64,000 nt of DNA, taken from positions 1 to 64,000 of the forward strand of contig CATQIH010000027.1 in NCBI GenBank assembly GCA_958296015.1, in the 5' to 3' direction. The position numbers were made by a program, and so were the translations under genes. Below are positions 50,454 to 59,753 of the stretch, one piece after another. Numbering within the stretch: position 1 is the stretch's first letter; the number at the start of each line of letters is the position of its first letter. The notes beneath the pieces are model-generated. The model was not told where the DNA came from. It was given only the letters and a program-made list of their open reading frames with translations, and made no database searches. Source of the DNA: Cyclobacteriaceae bacterium. GTDB lineage: Bacteria; Bacteroidota; Bacteroidia; Cytophagales; Cyclobacteriaceae.

Positions 50454-50825
50454 TTAATAATTTTGAAAATTGACTTCTGTGGCAATCCCCAAGGCAGAAA
50501 AGCGGATGTACATGGTGAGCGGAGGCTTGCTACCGGAGGTACTGTCACATTTGGCGGATGGCTCAATGTAATAAATAAAAAACTGCTGACTGCGGTCGGC
50601 CAGGTCATGTACATCGGGCTTGCCCAGTGTAGCGGCCACTTCATCTTCAGACAGTCCTTTCAGTTGCTGACTGGCATCAAATAGCTGTTCTTTCTGGCGC
50701 AGCCTTTCGCCCCGGCAACCATTGGCATCGCTGGCAAATGCCTGTTCATCAAAACCCGCTATATCTTTTGGCTGCGGACTACAGGCCAGGCACAGTATGC
50801 AAGCAAACCACCAATATTTCATCAT
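50454..50825 (-). CDS. Small lipoprotein, BamE/SmpA-like
   Basis: 123 residues from the ATG at 50825 (the next codon is a second ATG). Signal sequence with lipobox CLACS; lipidated Cys near residue 15. The mature part includes LKGLSEDEVAATLGKPDVHDLADRSQQFFIYYI, which fits the SmpA/OmlA (BamE) pattern of a helix, then L-G-x-P and a strand. A role in outer-membrane assembly or stability is possible but not proven. It converges with the beta-barrel gene. Confidence 0.7.
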   Translation of the reverse strand: MMKYWWFACILCLACSPQPKDIAGFDEQAFASDANGCRGERLRQKEQLFDASQQLKGLSEDEVAATLGKPDVHDLADRSQQFFIYYIEPSAKCDSTSGSKPPLTMYIRFSALGIATEVNFQNY

Positions 50826-51004
50826 CGTATTTGTCAAAGGTTTAGCGAAGCTAGTGCCTGTTGTTTCAAAAAGCCAGCACGGGACAGGAAAATATAAAGG
50901 ATTTCTTAAATATACATCCGGTAACGAATCTTAACGCCTGCAATACTGTTTTAAGTGAACAAATTTGCGGAAAATTGCAGTCTTAACATGGGTGTTCTAT
51001 CGCT

Positions 51005-51487
51005 ATGAGGAAATTACTGAATATATGCTGGGTTTTAACTTTTATGCTGTTTTTTGCATTACTGACCCTGAGTTATGCCAACCTGCCTGCAGATGTCAGC
51101 GTGCATACCAATGAGGCTGGTGCCGTTGATTGGTATATGGAAAAAGGTGCTTTCTACTACGCTGCGCTCATCATCTTTGTGGTTAGCAACTTGGTGTCTT
51201 TCTATTTCATCCGCGTATTGGATAGCGTCCCGGCCTCTACCGGCTTCTACTTCAAAAACTATTCGTTTAAAAGCAAGCTGATCAGCTGGTTCGCCGGTTT
51301 TGTGACCATGGTTAACCTCTTTCTGCTCATTGCCGTGGCCTATATTGTGTTGTTTAATCTGGAAGAATACCAGATCAATAAGTACCAATACCTGTTCTAT
51401 CTGATTCCCGTATTGTTTGTTGGCAGTGCCATCTGGCTATTTTCTATCTATACCAACCGCCACCGTCAGCTAGATTTAGATGCATAG
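51005..51487 (+). CDS. Membrane protein with four predicted helices
   Basis: 160 residues. Helices at about 6-24 (ICWVLTFMLFFALLTLSYA), 50-70 (YAALIIFVVSNLVSFYFI), 93-117 (LISWFAGFVTMVNLFLLIAVAYIVLF) and 128-147. The segment between helix 1 and 2 (NLPADVSVHTNEAGAVDWYMEK) recalls the DUF1648 pattern LPxxVxxHxxxxGxxD. No function known. Followed by a small gene after 57 bp. Confidence 0.7.
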   Translation: MRKLLNICWVLTFMLFFALLTLSYANLPADVSVHTNEAGAVDWYMEKGAFYYAALIIFVVSNLVSFYFIRVLDSVPASTGFYFKNYSFKSKLISWFAGFVTMVNLFLLIAVAYIVLFNLEEYQINKYQYLFYLIPVLFVGSAIWLFSIYTNRHRQLDLDA

Positions 51488-51544
51488 CTGTAAATGACCT
51501 TGCTTGTTGATTAGATAAAGTTAGACAAAACTTCACACAAAGCT

Positions 51545-51772
51545 ATGACTTCAAAAGCAGCACACATAAGACACAGTATTGAGCAGGAGCTATCCTCCTT
51601 GTCTGTCAGCCAACTAAAGAAAGTAGCTGCCCTGATCAAAGTACTTAAAGATGGTCAGCATACAGAAGAAAGCCTGCCCTTTGTAGAAAGTCCGGCCATC
51701 GATGAGATCAACTCTGTGAAGCAGCAGACACGACAGCCCCGGACTTACCCCGACGAATCCTTTCACGCCTGA
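51545..51772 (+). CDS. Small hypothetical protein
   Basis: 75 residues, mostly helical in its first half (HIRHSIEQELSSLSVSQLKKVAALIKVL), no signal peptide. The pattern S-x-x-Q-L-x-x-V-x-x-x-I-x-x-L is frequent in small Bacteroidota proteins of unknown role that resemble antitoxin N-terminal helices. It ends six bases before the convergent glycosylase gene. Confidence 0.6.
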   Translation: MTSKAAHIRHSIEQELSSLSVSQLKKVAALIKVLKDGQHTEESLPFVESPAIDEINSVKQQTRQPRTYPDESFHA

Positions 51773-51778
51773 CCCTGT

Positions 51779-52459
51779 TTATTGCAACGCCTGTAGATAT
51801 TTGGCAATGTACCGGTCTTTGGTTTTAGACTTGTACTGCATCACGTACCGGGGATGTTCCAGAGGAATCACTTCCTCAAAAAACGAATATTTGTGGTTGA
51901 GGGCCTTCAAAAACTGGTAATTCTTGCCCGTACCCAGGCAAAATACTGCTTTGGTATCTATGCCAAAGGTAAGTTGCGTACGGAGCGTGTCTACCACAAA
52001 AGGCGTAATGGCCAGGGTTAGTGCCTTGCTGTCATAATAATTGTAATTGGTTTCTCTGCCTTGCGCATCCACTTTGACAAAACCCAGCGGACAGACCGAG
52101 CTGATGTAATAGCGTTGATAAAAAGCTTTTGGTCCGCCATAGGCATCAATCATCTCATAAATGAATGCAGAAGAAGGTTCATGCAGGTGCATGTGGCACG
52201 CAATACCGCAATGGCTGCGCAGCCGCTTAGGATCGGTAAAAGGAACACCGGTCGCGCCACCGCCCAGTCGCCCCGGATTGATGCCTAATATTAGCTTTCG
52301 GCGTTGTTGATCACTGTAAAACTTACGGTAAAAAGCGGAGGAAATAGCCAGGGCTTCCGAATTCTCCCTAAACGGATTCATTACTCCGATAGAAGGCGGT
52401 AGCGGTGCTATGAATGTTAGATGCTGGTTGAAATCAATTATTTTTTCAGCAAAGGTCAT
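51779..52459 (-). CDS. Uracil-DNA glycosylase superfamily protein, SMUG2-like (DUF4918)
   Basis: 226 residues. The active-site region LILGINPGRLGGGATGVPFTDPKRL corresponds to the first glycosylase motif (GxNPG), and HPRYVMQYKSKTKDRYI to the leucine-intercalation/His motif (HPRxV). These match the SMUG2/DUF4918 group rather than family 1 Ung. The middle, YISSVCPLGF, aligns with the NxCP strand. It should excise damaged or deaminated bases; exact lesion specificity unknown. Single gene, convergent with a small gene. Confidence 0.88.
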   Translation of the reverse strand: MTFAEKIIDFNQHLTFIAPLPPSIGVMNPFRENSEALAISSAFYRKFYSDQQRRKLILGINPGRLGGGATGVPFTDPKRLRSHCGIACHMHLHEPSSAFIYEMIDAYGGPKAFYQRYYISSVCPLGFVKVDAQGRETNYNYYDSKALTLAITPFVVDTLRTQLTFGIDTKAVFCLGTGKNYQFLKALNHKYSFFEEVIPLEHPRYVMQYKSKTKDRYIAKYLQALQ

Positions 52460-52610
52460 TGTTTCATGTTATGGAATAGAAAAGCCTACTTTTTTGAGAT
52501 ATATCATGGTCGCCTTTCTTCGTGCATAAAAATCCTGGAAGCTATCTGTTACTGGAAAAAATTTCTATCTAAACCATTTTAGTAGAGAAGTCTTGTTGAT
52601 TTTGTCTTAA

Positions 52611-52763
52611 ATGGCCCGGCTAATGGAGAATTTTTTACCTGATTCTCTGCCAGAGATTGTATTAAGTTCTTCGGTTTCCACTATATCCAAGCAAATATCT
52701 AGGCTATATAAACCTATAGAAAATGATAATTTGCTGTCAGGAGAATTATTTGTTTCTCAATAA
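52611..52763 (+). pseudogene. Possible gene fragment (50 codons)
   Basis: The frame from ATG 52611 to the TAA at 52763 gives MARLMENFLPDSLPEIVLSS and continues with SVSTISKQISRLYK, ending after ENDNLLSGELFVSQ. The first part reads like the N-terminal DNA-binding region of AbiEi-type antitoxin regulators (LPE-I-VLSS...ISKQISRL), but the remainder does not continue the family. It may be a decayed or short gene. The rest of 52460-52799 is A+T-rich with nothing else supported. Confidence 0.35.
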
Positions 52764-52799
52764 GAGAGAGCCTTATCAAAGTTTTCACAACTCAGTTCA

Positions 52800-53375
52800 C
52801 TACAACAAGATGACAGCAAGGCTTCTGGGACCCTGGGCACCTATGACCAGCGACTGCTCAATGTCGGCAGTTTTGGAAGGCCCCGAAATGAACAACCCAA
52901 ACCCTGGGAGTGTGCTACCAAGCCGTTGATACGCCTGGTGCATGTTCCAGATCATCTCCTGTTTGCTGAGCACCAGCACCAGGTGCTGTGTGATAAAAGC
53001 CAGTGCTCTGTGGGGCAGGGCTGCTTCTTCTACCCATATGGCAGCATTCTCTGCCACGCCAAAGGTGCCCTGCACTACTGCCAGGTCCAGCATCTCTAGC
53101 GCATGAGGGTCTTGCCCTGGCACCAACGTACTTTCCATGTACTCGGGCAGCCCCGACCATTTTTGCTGCGCGTCAGGGTACAGCCTGGCAAGGTGCGAGG
53201 CTATATCCTGTGCTGGCACATCAATTACCGTTCCGCCTACTCCGGCCAGAGTCTGGGTAAACATGTCTTTCAGGTCACCTTCCGGTGCGTCAAAAGAAGG
53301 GATGTCTGGCAGGGGAGAAGACTCAGGGAGATTGTTGCGTATCCTGTCCAGTATGGTTTCCCGGCTATTTTTCAT
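52800..53375 (-). CDS. lutC: Lactate utilization protein C (LUD domain)
   Basis: 191 residues. The LutC/YkgG LUD domain shows LDLAVVQGTFGVAENAAIWVEE and the last conserved segment LFISGPSKTADIEQSLVIGAQGPRSLAVIL, which bears the conserved G-P-S-x-T-x-D-I and G-x-H/Q-G-P. Its start lies inside the end of lutB (11-bp overlap), showing translational coupling. With LutA and LutB it forms an iron-sulfur L-lactate dehydrogenase complex. Confidence 0.94.
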   Translation of the reverse strand: MKNSRETILDRIRNNLPESSPLPDIPSFDAPEGDLKDMFTQTLAGVGGTVIDVPAQDIASHLARLYPDAQQKWSGLPEYMESTLVPGQDPHALEMLDLAVVQGTFGVAENAAIWVEEAALPHRALAFITQHLVLVLSKQEMIWNMHQAYQRLGSTLPGFGLFISGPSKTADIEQSLVIGAQGPRSLAVILL

Positions 53376-54744
53376 GGTGTTGGGTTTGTTTGTACCAGTC
53401 TCTGAAACTCTGTTTGGGCGGTGTGGGCAGATCGCGGGATCTGCCCCAGGGATTTTGTCGTAGGAGTATCTCCGGCGTGATGCTCAGGAGTTTTCTGCCA
53501 ATCCTGCCTGCTGCCCGGTATATTTTGGGATGGGCAAAGAGCCATCCTGTCAGGTGCATACTCCATGTTTTGCTGACAGGCAGATAGCCCTCTTTGGCAA
53601 TGATCTGTCGCCATTTATACAACTGCGTGTGAATGTCTATTTTCACCGGACACACATCACTACAGGAACCGCACAAGGTAGAAGCGAAGGGCAGGCTGCT
53701 ATGTTTGCGCATGTCTAGGTTGGGAGAAAGAATGGAGCCAATAGGTCCGGGAATGGTGGCATCATAGCTGTGTCCGCCGCTTCTGCGGTAGATCGGGCAG
53801 GTGTTCATACAGGCTCCACAGCGGATACAGTGCAGCGACCTGCGAAAGTCTGGTTTACCCAGCAGTGCCGTTCGGCCATTGTCTACCAGCACAAGGTGCA
53901 TTTCGCTGCCGGGCCGAGCCTTTTGAAAGTGCGAAGAATAGGAGGTGATGGGCTGGCCGGTGGCACTTCGGGCCAGCAGCCGAAGGAATACGCCCAGGTG
54001 CTCAACCTTGGGAATAAGCTTCTCGATGCCCATGCAGGCAATATGTACCGGTGCCAGGTGTGCGCCCATATCGGCGTTGCCCTCATTGGTACATACCACA
54101 AAGCCACCCGTTTCGGCAATGGCAAAGTTTACGCCTGTGATGGCCACATCGGCCTGCAAAAAGTGAGCGCGTAACTTTTGCCGGGCAGCCTGGGTAAGTA
54201 TGGTCGGGTCAGATTCACCTGCGGCAGTGCCCATCGTGCGGTGAAACAGCTCGCCTACTGCTTCTTTTTTCTTGTGGATAGCCGGTAGCACAATATGGCT
54301 GGGCCGCTCATTAGACAACTGCACGATGCGTTCGCCCAGATCAGTGTCTACTACTTCAACGCCCTTTTCTTCCAGGAAATGGTTCAGCCGACATTCTTCG
54401 GTGAGCATTGACTTACTTTTGACAACGCGAGGACCGTGTCCACGGTGGCCGTTTTGCTGCATAATGATCTGATAGACGATCTGGTTGTGCTCTTCGGCAT
54501 CGGCTGCCCAGTGCACCTGAATACCATTGGCCTTGGCATTTTTTTCAAACTCCAGCAGGTAATCATCCAGGTGGGAGAGCACGTTGCTTTTAATAGCAGA
54601 AGCCATGCTGCGCAACTCTTCCCATTCGGGTATCGATTTGGAAGAAATATCGCGCTTGTGCCTGACAAACCACAGGGTTTCATCGTGCCAGGTGACGTTG
54701 GGTTCGTCTTCATTGAATTTCTTTGCCTTTATCGCGTGTTCCAT
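53365..54744 (-). CDS. lutB: Lactate utilization iron-sulfur protein B
   Basis: 459 residues. The N-terminal LUD domain contains TILTQAARQKLRAHFLQADVAITGVNFAIAETGGFVVCTNEGN, followed by a pair of 4Fe-4S clusters: CIRCGACMNTCP (about 317-328) and CGSCSDVCPVKI (about 368-379). A C-terminal DUF3390-like tail ends the protein. This is the usual LutB/YkgF architecture. It lies 7 bp after lutA and overlaps lutC by 11 bp. Confidence 0.96.
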   Translation of the reverse strand: MEHAIKAKKFNEDEPNVTWHDETLWFVRHKRDISSKSIPEWEELRSMASAIKSNVLSHLDDYLLEFEKNAKANGIQVHWAADAEEHNQIVYQIIMQQNGHRGHGPRVVKSKSMLTEECRLNHFLEEKGVEVVDTDLGERIVQLSNERPSHIVLPAIHKKKEAVGELFHRTMGTAAGESDPTILTQAARQKLRAHFLQADVAITGVNFAIAETGGFVVCTNEGNADMGAHLAPVHIACMGIEKLIPKVEHLGVFLRLLARSATGQPITSYSSHFQKARPGSEMHLVLVDNGRTALLGKPDFRRSLHCIRCGACMNTCPIYRRSGGHSYDATIPGPIGSILSPNLDMRKHSSLPFASTLCGSCSDVCPVKIDIHTQLYKWRQIIAKEGYLPVSKTWSMHLTGWLFAHPKIYRAAGRIGRKLLSITPEILLRQNPWGRSRDLPTPPKQSFRDWYKQTQHHEK

Positions 54745-54751
54745 AGGGATA

Positions 54752-55489
54752 TCAGTTTGTATGGTTTAAAATTTCTGCCAGGTGCATTACCCTGACCGGA
54801 CTTTTCTGTCGTTTGAGCAACCCTTCTAGGTGCATCAGGCACGACATATCGCCTGCGGTGATCACTTCGGCACCATGAGTAATGTGATCTTTGATACGAT
54901 CGTTGCCCATTCTAACAGAAACAGCTTCTTCGGATATCGCAAAGGTGCCCCCAAAGCCACAGCACTCGTCTGTTCGGTCTAGTGGCACCAGTTCCAGGCC
55001 CTTCACCATTTTCAGCAACTGGTGGGGTTTGGAAAAATCCTTGCCCTGCAATTCAGAAGGTTTACCCAGGTGCAGGCCCCGCAGGCCGTGGCAGCTGGCA
55101 TGATAGCCTACTTTGTGTGGAAAGGTAGCATCCAGGCTGGTGACTTTGACAATATCTACCAGAAACTCGGTAAGCTCATAAATGTTGTTGCGCACATGCT
55201 GTACGGCTGGTGTTTGCTCAATTAATTTAAAATGCTCCCTGACATGCAGCGTACAACTGCCGGTGGGAGCGACGATATACTCATAATCCTGAAAGTTATC
55301 GACAAACAGCCGTGCCGCATTCAGGCTATCCTGTTCACAACCGGCATTGGCCATCGGCTGGCCGCAGCAGGTTTGATTCAAAGGATAGTCTACCTCCAGG
55401 CCAAGTCTGGTAAGCAGGTTGAGGGTGGCAATGGCTACCTGCGGATAAAACTGGTCAACGTAGCAAGGAATAAAAAGTCCTGTTTTCAT
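54752..55489 (-). CDS. lutA: Lactate utilization protein A (CCG-domain Fe-S oxidoreductase)
   Basis: 245 residues. Two cysteine-rich CCG domains: NQTCCGQPMANAGC (about 39-52) and the later TDECCGFGGTFAIS (about 174-187), plus conserved GSC and GYHASCHGLR. These fold a non-cubane Fe-S cluster as in heterodisulfide reductase. It heads the lutABC operon for oxidising L-lactate to pyruvate. No LutR-type regulator or lactate permease is adjacent. Confidence 0.95.
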   Translation of the reverse strand: MKTGLFIPCYVDQFYPQVAIATLNLLTRLGLEVDYPLNQTCCGQPMANAGCEQDSLNAARLFVDNFQDYEYIVAPTGSCTLHVREHFKLIEQTPAVQHVRNNIYELTEFLVDIVKVTSLDATFPHKVGYHASCHGLRGLHLGKPSELQGKDFSKPHQLLKMVKGLELVPLDRTDECCGFGGTFAISEEAVSVRMGNDRIKDHITHGAEVITAGDMSCLMHLEGLLKRQKSPVRVMHLAEILNHTN

Positions 55490-55733
55490 ATGTAGTAGTG
55501 TTGAGTATGGCGATGATGATGATTCATTAAGGCAATATTTTTCATCATAAGAGAAATATGCCGTAGGTTCTCATCATCTTTTACAATGATAAGCATACCA
55601 ATCCGAAAGCGCATCCTGCTCCATCTGCTCAAGATACTGCCTCCTATATTTATACGATAGAAAAAGGACAACATGTTTGTTTTTTTTCTCATCTTTACCC
55701 GCTATTGTTTCATTTTATAAAATTTTACATCAC

Positions 55734-56954
55734 ATGCATTACTCTTTAGGCATACTACGCTCCTTTCTAAATCAATCGTATTACGCGTTATTCTACTACA
55801 TTACTTTGGGCATCATAACTGGCTTGTTATTGGCCGGATGCCAGTCCGGTTCGCAGCAACAGGAACAACAGCCGGAAGCTGCACAGGCCAATATCCGCAA
55901 AACGTCTTTTGGAACCACAAGAGACGGGCAGCAGACTACTATCTATACGCTTACCAATACACAGGGCGTAGAAGCCCGTATTACTAACTATGGCGGCATT
56001 GTGGTATCGCTGAAAGTGCCTGACAGGCAGGGCAACATGGCCGATGTGGTGCTGGGTTACGATTCACTGGCATCTTATCAGGCAGACAGTCCGTATTTTG
56101 GTGCCCTGGTCGGAAGATATGGCAACCGGATTGCCAACGGCAAATTTACATTGGATGGTAAAACCTACACCCTGGCACAGAATAACGGCAAAAACCAACT
56201 CCACGGCGGCCTCCAGGGTTTTGATAAACGCGTATGGAATGCTACCGATATCAGCAAAGACAGCACCGTAGGGCTGAAGCTTACGTATGTGAGTGAAGAT
56301 ATGGAAGAAGGCTATCCGGGCAAGCTCAGCGTAGAGGTGACCTACACCCTGCGCAATGACAATGCCCTGGCCATTGACTACAAAGCTACCACCGACAAGA
56401 AAACGGTGATCAACCTCACCAACCATTCCTATTTTAACCTGACCGGCGATCCGAACAATGATATCCTCAAACATGTGCTGACGCTGAACGCCAGTGAGTT
56501 TGTGCCAATAGATAGCACCCTTATTCCTACCGGTAAGCTGCTTGCTGTGAAAGGTACGCCACTGGATTTTGAGCAACCAACACCTATGGGTAAAAATATC
56601 AATGCCAAGGATGAGCAGATTGATTTTGGAGGAGGGTTTGATCATTGCTGGGTGCTAAACAAGCAGGGAACACGCATGTCGCTGGCGGCTACCGTCTATG
56701 AGCCAACAAGCGGACGCTATATGGAAGTGACCACCACCGAGCCGGGTGTTCAGTTTTATACCGGTAATTTTCTGGATGGCTCTAATGTAGGTAAAAAAGG
56801 TATCCCTTATGAAAAGCGTCACGGTTTCTGCCTGGAAACAGAGCATTATCCCGACTCTCCCAACCAGCCGGATTTTCCTTCGGTAGAACTTGCTCCCGGC
56901 GATACCTACACCACCAGCACCGTCTATAAGTTTTCTGTGAAAGATCAACAGTAG
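55734..56954 (+). CDS. galM: Aldose 1-epimerase (galactose mutarotase), lipoprotein
   Basis: 406 residues from ATG 55734. A long N-terminal segment ends in the lipobox LLLAGC (Cys36), so this mutarotase is anchored in the periplasm. The catalytic residues are seen in LVGRYGNRIANGKF, TNHSYFNLTG (His base/acid) and HGFCLETEHYPDSPNQ (Glu). It interconverts alpha and beta anomers of galactose or glucose before uptake. There is no gal operon next to it. The lutABC genes are divergent. Confidence 0.94.
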   Translation: MHYSLGILRSFLNQSYYALFYYITLGIITGLLLAGCQSGSQQQEQQPEAAQANIRKTSFGTTRDGQQTTIYTLTNTQGVEARITNYGGIVVSLKVPDRQGNMADVVLGYDSLASYQADSPYFGALVGRYGNRIANGKFTLDGKTYTLAQNNGKNQLHGGLQGFDKRVWNATDISKDSTVGLKLTYVSEDMEEGYPGKLSVEVTYTLRNDNALAIDYKATTDKKTVINLTNHSYFNLTGDPNNDILKHVLTLNASEFVPIDSTLIPTGKLLAVKGTPLDFEQPTPMGKNINAKDEQIDFGGGFDHCWVLNKQGTRMSLAATVYEPTSGRYMEVTTTEPGVQFYTGNFLDGSNVGKKGIPYEKRHGFCLETEHYPDSPNQPDFPSVELAPGDTYTTSTVYKFSVKDQQ

Positions 56955-57270
56955 ACTACCGGGGATCATTGATAAAGTAGTGGGCGTACTATGGTCACCA
57001 GTTGACTATAGTATGCCAATTAGTAGAAGAAACTTACATGGCAGACAAAGGCCAGACTGGCAAATGTACCTGATATCTTACGCAAACAGAGCCGTTCCAA
57101 AATAGGAATTATGACAAGATGCAGGAAACCATTCCCACAAAGGGAATGTCATGTTGGACACCGCACCATAAAAGTTGCTCCCTTGATGTTTTTATGGGCA
57201 TGACTGCGCTTATGACACGTTGGTATATATTTTACACTAGGTAGTAGTGTATAACCAACGTGTAGCTATT
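56955..57270. other. Intergenic with two hairpins
   Basis: CATTCCC-ACAAA-GGGAATG (57130-57148) is a perfect small hairpin. A larger one at 57215-57263 abuts the next gene. No gene supported here; a GTG-started frame from 57247 only extends the following gene. Confidence 0.6.
57215..57263. promoter_or_regulatory. Long leader hairpin before the PA14-like gene
   Basis: ACACGTTGGT (57215-57224) pairs exactly with ACCAACGTGT (57254-57263), and inside it TACAC (57233-57237) pairs with GTGTA (57247-57251). The structure ends eight bases before the ATG at 57271 and would cover the ribosome-binding region or serve as an operator. Confidence 0.65.
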
Positions 57271-59046
57271 ATGAAATTATCAGTTTTTGCATTACTTGGC
57301 TTTTTCTTCACCATTAGTACATCATCATTCGCCCAATGCCCTGGGGCTATGGGAGACCAAGTGTCATATGGTACGGACGCATGGATCGGCTATGTTTATG
57401 ATGGGGTTAGCAACTTCAATTCAGCAGATTATCAGGGGTATATCACAGAGAGTGCTAATTTCGACCAGGCTTTTTGTGGTGCCACCTGCACTTTTGCCAC
57501 CAATGGATGTGATGTCAATACCGAAACGTTTACGGTACGCTACAAGATGAGAAAAGACTATACCTGTGGTACTTATAAGGTTACCGTGTCTGGTGATGAT
57601 GGAGTAAGGCTTAGTTTTGACGGAGGCACTACCTATGTGATCAATCAGTTTTCTGCTCAGGCTTACACTACTTACACCAGCTATATTCACCTTGACGGTG
57701 GTACGTATGATATGGTACTTGATTATTTTGAAAATACAGGTCAAAACCGGGTGAGTGTCAATACTGCTTTCCTGGGTAGTAATTATGGTGGAGCAATATC
57801 CGGAAGTCAGTCTTTCTGCGGTACCACTGCTGTAAATCCGGCACCTTTTGCCAGTATTGCCAATGCTGGTTTTTGCACTGGTTCTACCGTGGTCAACTAT
57901 CAGTGGCAGATATCAGCCGATCAGGCCAGCTGGTCGGATGTGGCAGGAGCTACATCTGCTACTTATGATATACCTACAGGTTATACAGGAAGAAAATTTT
58001 ACAGAAGACGTGCCGATGATGGTATAGGCAACACAACCTACACCAACACGCTCAATGTTGTGGCACAGGTACCAACCGGAGATCAGGTGACTTATGGAAA
58101 CGGCTCGTGGATAGGCTATGTATATGACGGTATGAATAACTATACGGATTATAAAGGGCAGATGCTTGAAGCTGAAACATTCAACGAAACTTTTGGTGGC
58201 GACAATACAACCTTCTCACCTTCCGGCTGCGATGTGTATACGGAAACATTTAGCGTTCGCTTCAAAATGCAGAAAAAATTTGAGTGTGGTGAATATACTT
58301 TTACTATTGGAGGTGACGACGGCGTGCGGTTGAGCATAGATGGCGGCAGCACGTATCTGATTAATTATTATTCAAACCACTCATATGATACCAGATCATC
58401 TGCTTCTGTTTCATTGGATGGCACGTATGACCTGGTGCTTGAATATTTTGAAAATGATGGCAACAATAGGGTGTCTTTTAGCTACACAAAAGATAAAAAC
58501 TGTGCGCTTCCGGTAACTCTTACCAGGTTTGATGCAAACTTTGCAGAACAGCGGGTACACCTACACTGGACTACCGCTCAGGAGATTAACAACGACTATT
58601 TTCAGGTAGAAAGAAGTGCTGATGGTAAGTACTATCAAACTATCGGTCAGGTGAAAGGGCAGGGCAGCACTACTGATGAGGTACACTATATGTTTGCTGA
58701 TACGAAGTTTCTGCACGGAGTAGGGTACTACCGGCTCAAACAGGTTGATTTTGATGGCAAATACAAATACTCCAACATCATCAGCGTACAGGCTGCTATG
58801 CAGACGGAAATCAGCATATACCCTAATCCTGCCAACCATGAAGTGCAAATTAGCTTTGGCAGTTTTGCTGCCGGTAACCTACAATATAGTATCAGCAACA
58901 TGCAAGGATATGTCCTCAAATCCGGTAAGATCAGCAGCATAGATAACAGCACATTAAATGTAGGTGACTTGCAAGAAGGCTTGTATATCTGTAGGCTGCA
59001 AAACGGTGATCAGATTAAAATTCAGCCACTGATCATAGCGCATTAA
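57271..59046 (+). CDS. T9SS-secreted protein with two PA14-like domains
   Basis: 591 residues from ATG 57271. Signal peptide cut after STSSFAQ. Two homologous PA14-like domains (about 25-180 and 270-415) share GDQVxYGxxxWIGYVYDG, FxVRxKMxKxxxCGxYxxxxxGDDGVRLSxDGGxTYxIN and YDxVLxYFENxGxNRVS. An Ig/SPRY-like linker (NYQWQISADQASWSDVAGAT) separates them. A short bridge (LPVTLTRFDANFAEQRVHLHWTTAQE) leads to a type A C-terminal sorting domain (ISIYPNPANHEVQISF ... GLYICRLQNG) used by the type IX system to export or anchor proteins. A role in adhesion or glycan binding is likely. Confidence 0.9.
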   Translation: MKLSVFALLGFFFTISTSSFAQCPGAMGDQVSYGTDAWIGYVYDGVSNFNSADYQGYITESANFDQAFCGATCTFATNGCDVNTETFTVRYKMRKDYTCGTYKVTVSGDDGVRLSFDGGTTYVINQFSAQAYTTYTSYIHLDGGTYDMVLDYFENTGQNRVSVNTAFLGSNYGGAISGSQSFCGTTAVNPAPFASIANAGFCTGSTVVNYQWQISADQASWSDVAGATSATYDIPTGYTGRKFYRRRADDGIGNTTYTNTLNVVAQVPTGDQVTYGNGSWIGYVYDGMNNYTDYKGQMLEAETFNETFGGDNTTFSPSGCDVYTETFSVRFKMQKKFECGEYTFTIGGDDGVRLSIDGGSTYLINYYSNHSYDTRSSASVSLDGTYDLVLEYFENDGNNRVSFSYTKDKNCALPVTLTRFDANFAEQRVHLHWTTAQEINNDYFQVERSADGKYYQTIGQVKGQGSTTDEVHYMFADTKFLHGVGYYRLKQVDFDGKYKYSNIISVQAAMQTEISIYPNPANHEVQISFGSFAAGNLQYSISNMQGYVLKSGKISSIDNSTLNVGDLQEGLYICRLQNGDQIKIQPLIIAH

Positions 59047-59066
59047 TGTAAGTATCTGTAAAGCAT

Positions 59067-59105
59067 AAGCCCGTAGTCTTCATCAGATGGTTACGGGCTT
59101 TTTTT
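59067..59105 (+). terminator. Rho-independent terminator of the PA14-like gene
   Basis: Nine-base perfect stem AAGCCCGTA (59067-59075) and TACGGGCTT (59092-59100), 16-base loop, T-tract to 59105. It overlaps the stop of the convergent pseudogene. Confidence 0.92.
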
Positions 59106-59392
59106 AGCCTACAAGCACCTCTACCATCTCTTCCCACTCTTCCTGCAAGGTAGTGTGAGGCATTTCTTTACTGGCTCTGTTGTACCAGTAATCTGCATTG
59201 AGCGTATCGCCTTCCTCGCGGTGCAGGTAGGCATGTATCCAGGCACTTTCACTGTCGTTGTTGTGCTGAAGTATCGTGCGCTTTTTTCCATTCGCCTTTA
59301 CCAGCATACCAGAGAGCCTGCTGCACATCGCCGAGCCCCTGCGGAACGGTATCTTGCTGTATAGAATCTTTAAAATCTTGTGTAGTCATCAT
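59104..59392 (-). pseudogene. Small unknown gene broken by a frameshift
   Basis: From ATG 59392 the frame reads MMTTQDFKDSIQQDTVP, then QALWYAGKGEWKKAHD and soon a stop. The second frame picks up at about 59270 as ILQHNNDSESAWIHAYLHRE and continues to the stop at 59104. The two parts join as one protein (W-K-K-A-H-D + I-L-Q, then AWIHAYLHREEGDTLNADYWYNRA), a recognisable unnamed Bacteroidota family of about 90 residues. Two bases appear missing near GATACTT, or one A extra in an AAAAAA run just upstream. Sequencing error cannot be ruled out. Confidence 0.75.
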
Positions 59393-59753
59393 AAAATGTC
59401 TTTTTATAGTAAAATACAAGTACCGCCAATTTGTTTGCCCGATTCGCTGCTTTTATCTGATGATAGACTGATTGGCCCTTCTTGGAATGGCTTACTCTAA
59501 TTGTATATCTTTTTTCCAAAAATATAAAACAAATTATAACGATGAATGGAAATCATGATAGCAAGCAAAAGATGTATTTCAAAAACAACTGAACTATTTT
59601 GTTTTATTTTATGATATTTTTAACTAAATGCACATTTTTTTATCCATAGTTGATTAATGTACGTATTTTATCATACAGACATGTTTTATTTTCCGGATAA
59701 AGGAAGTATATTATATGCGATAGAGTAGTAACGGCCCTTAAAATTTCAAACTT
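59393..59753. other. A+T-rich intergenic, nothing recognised
   Basis: About 360 bp between two divergent genes. It contains long A/T runs. I see no promoter pair of good quality, no hairpin and no convincing small frame. Confidence 0.5.
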
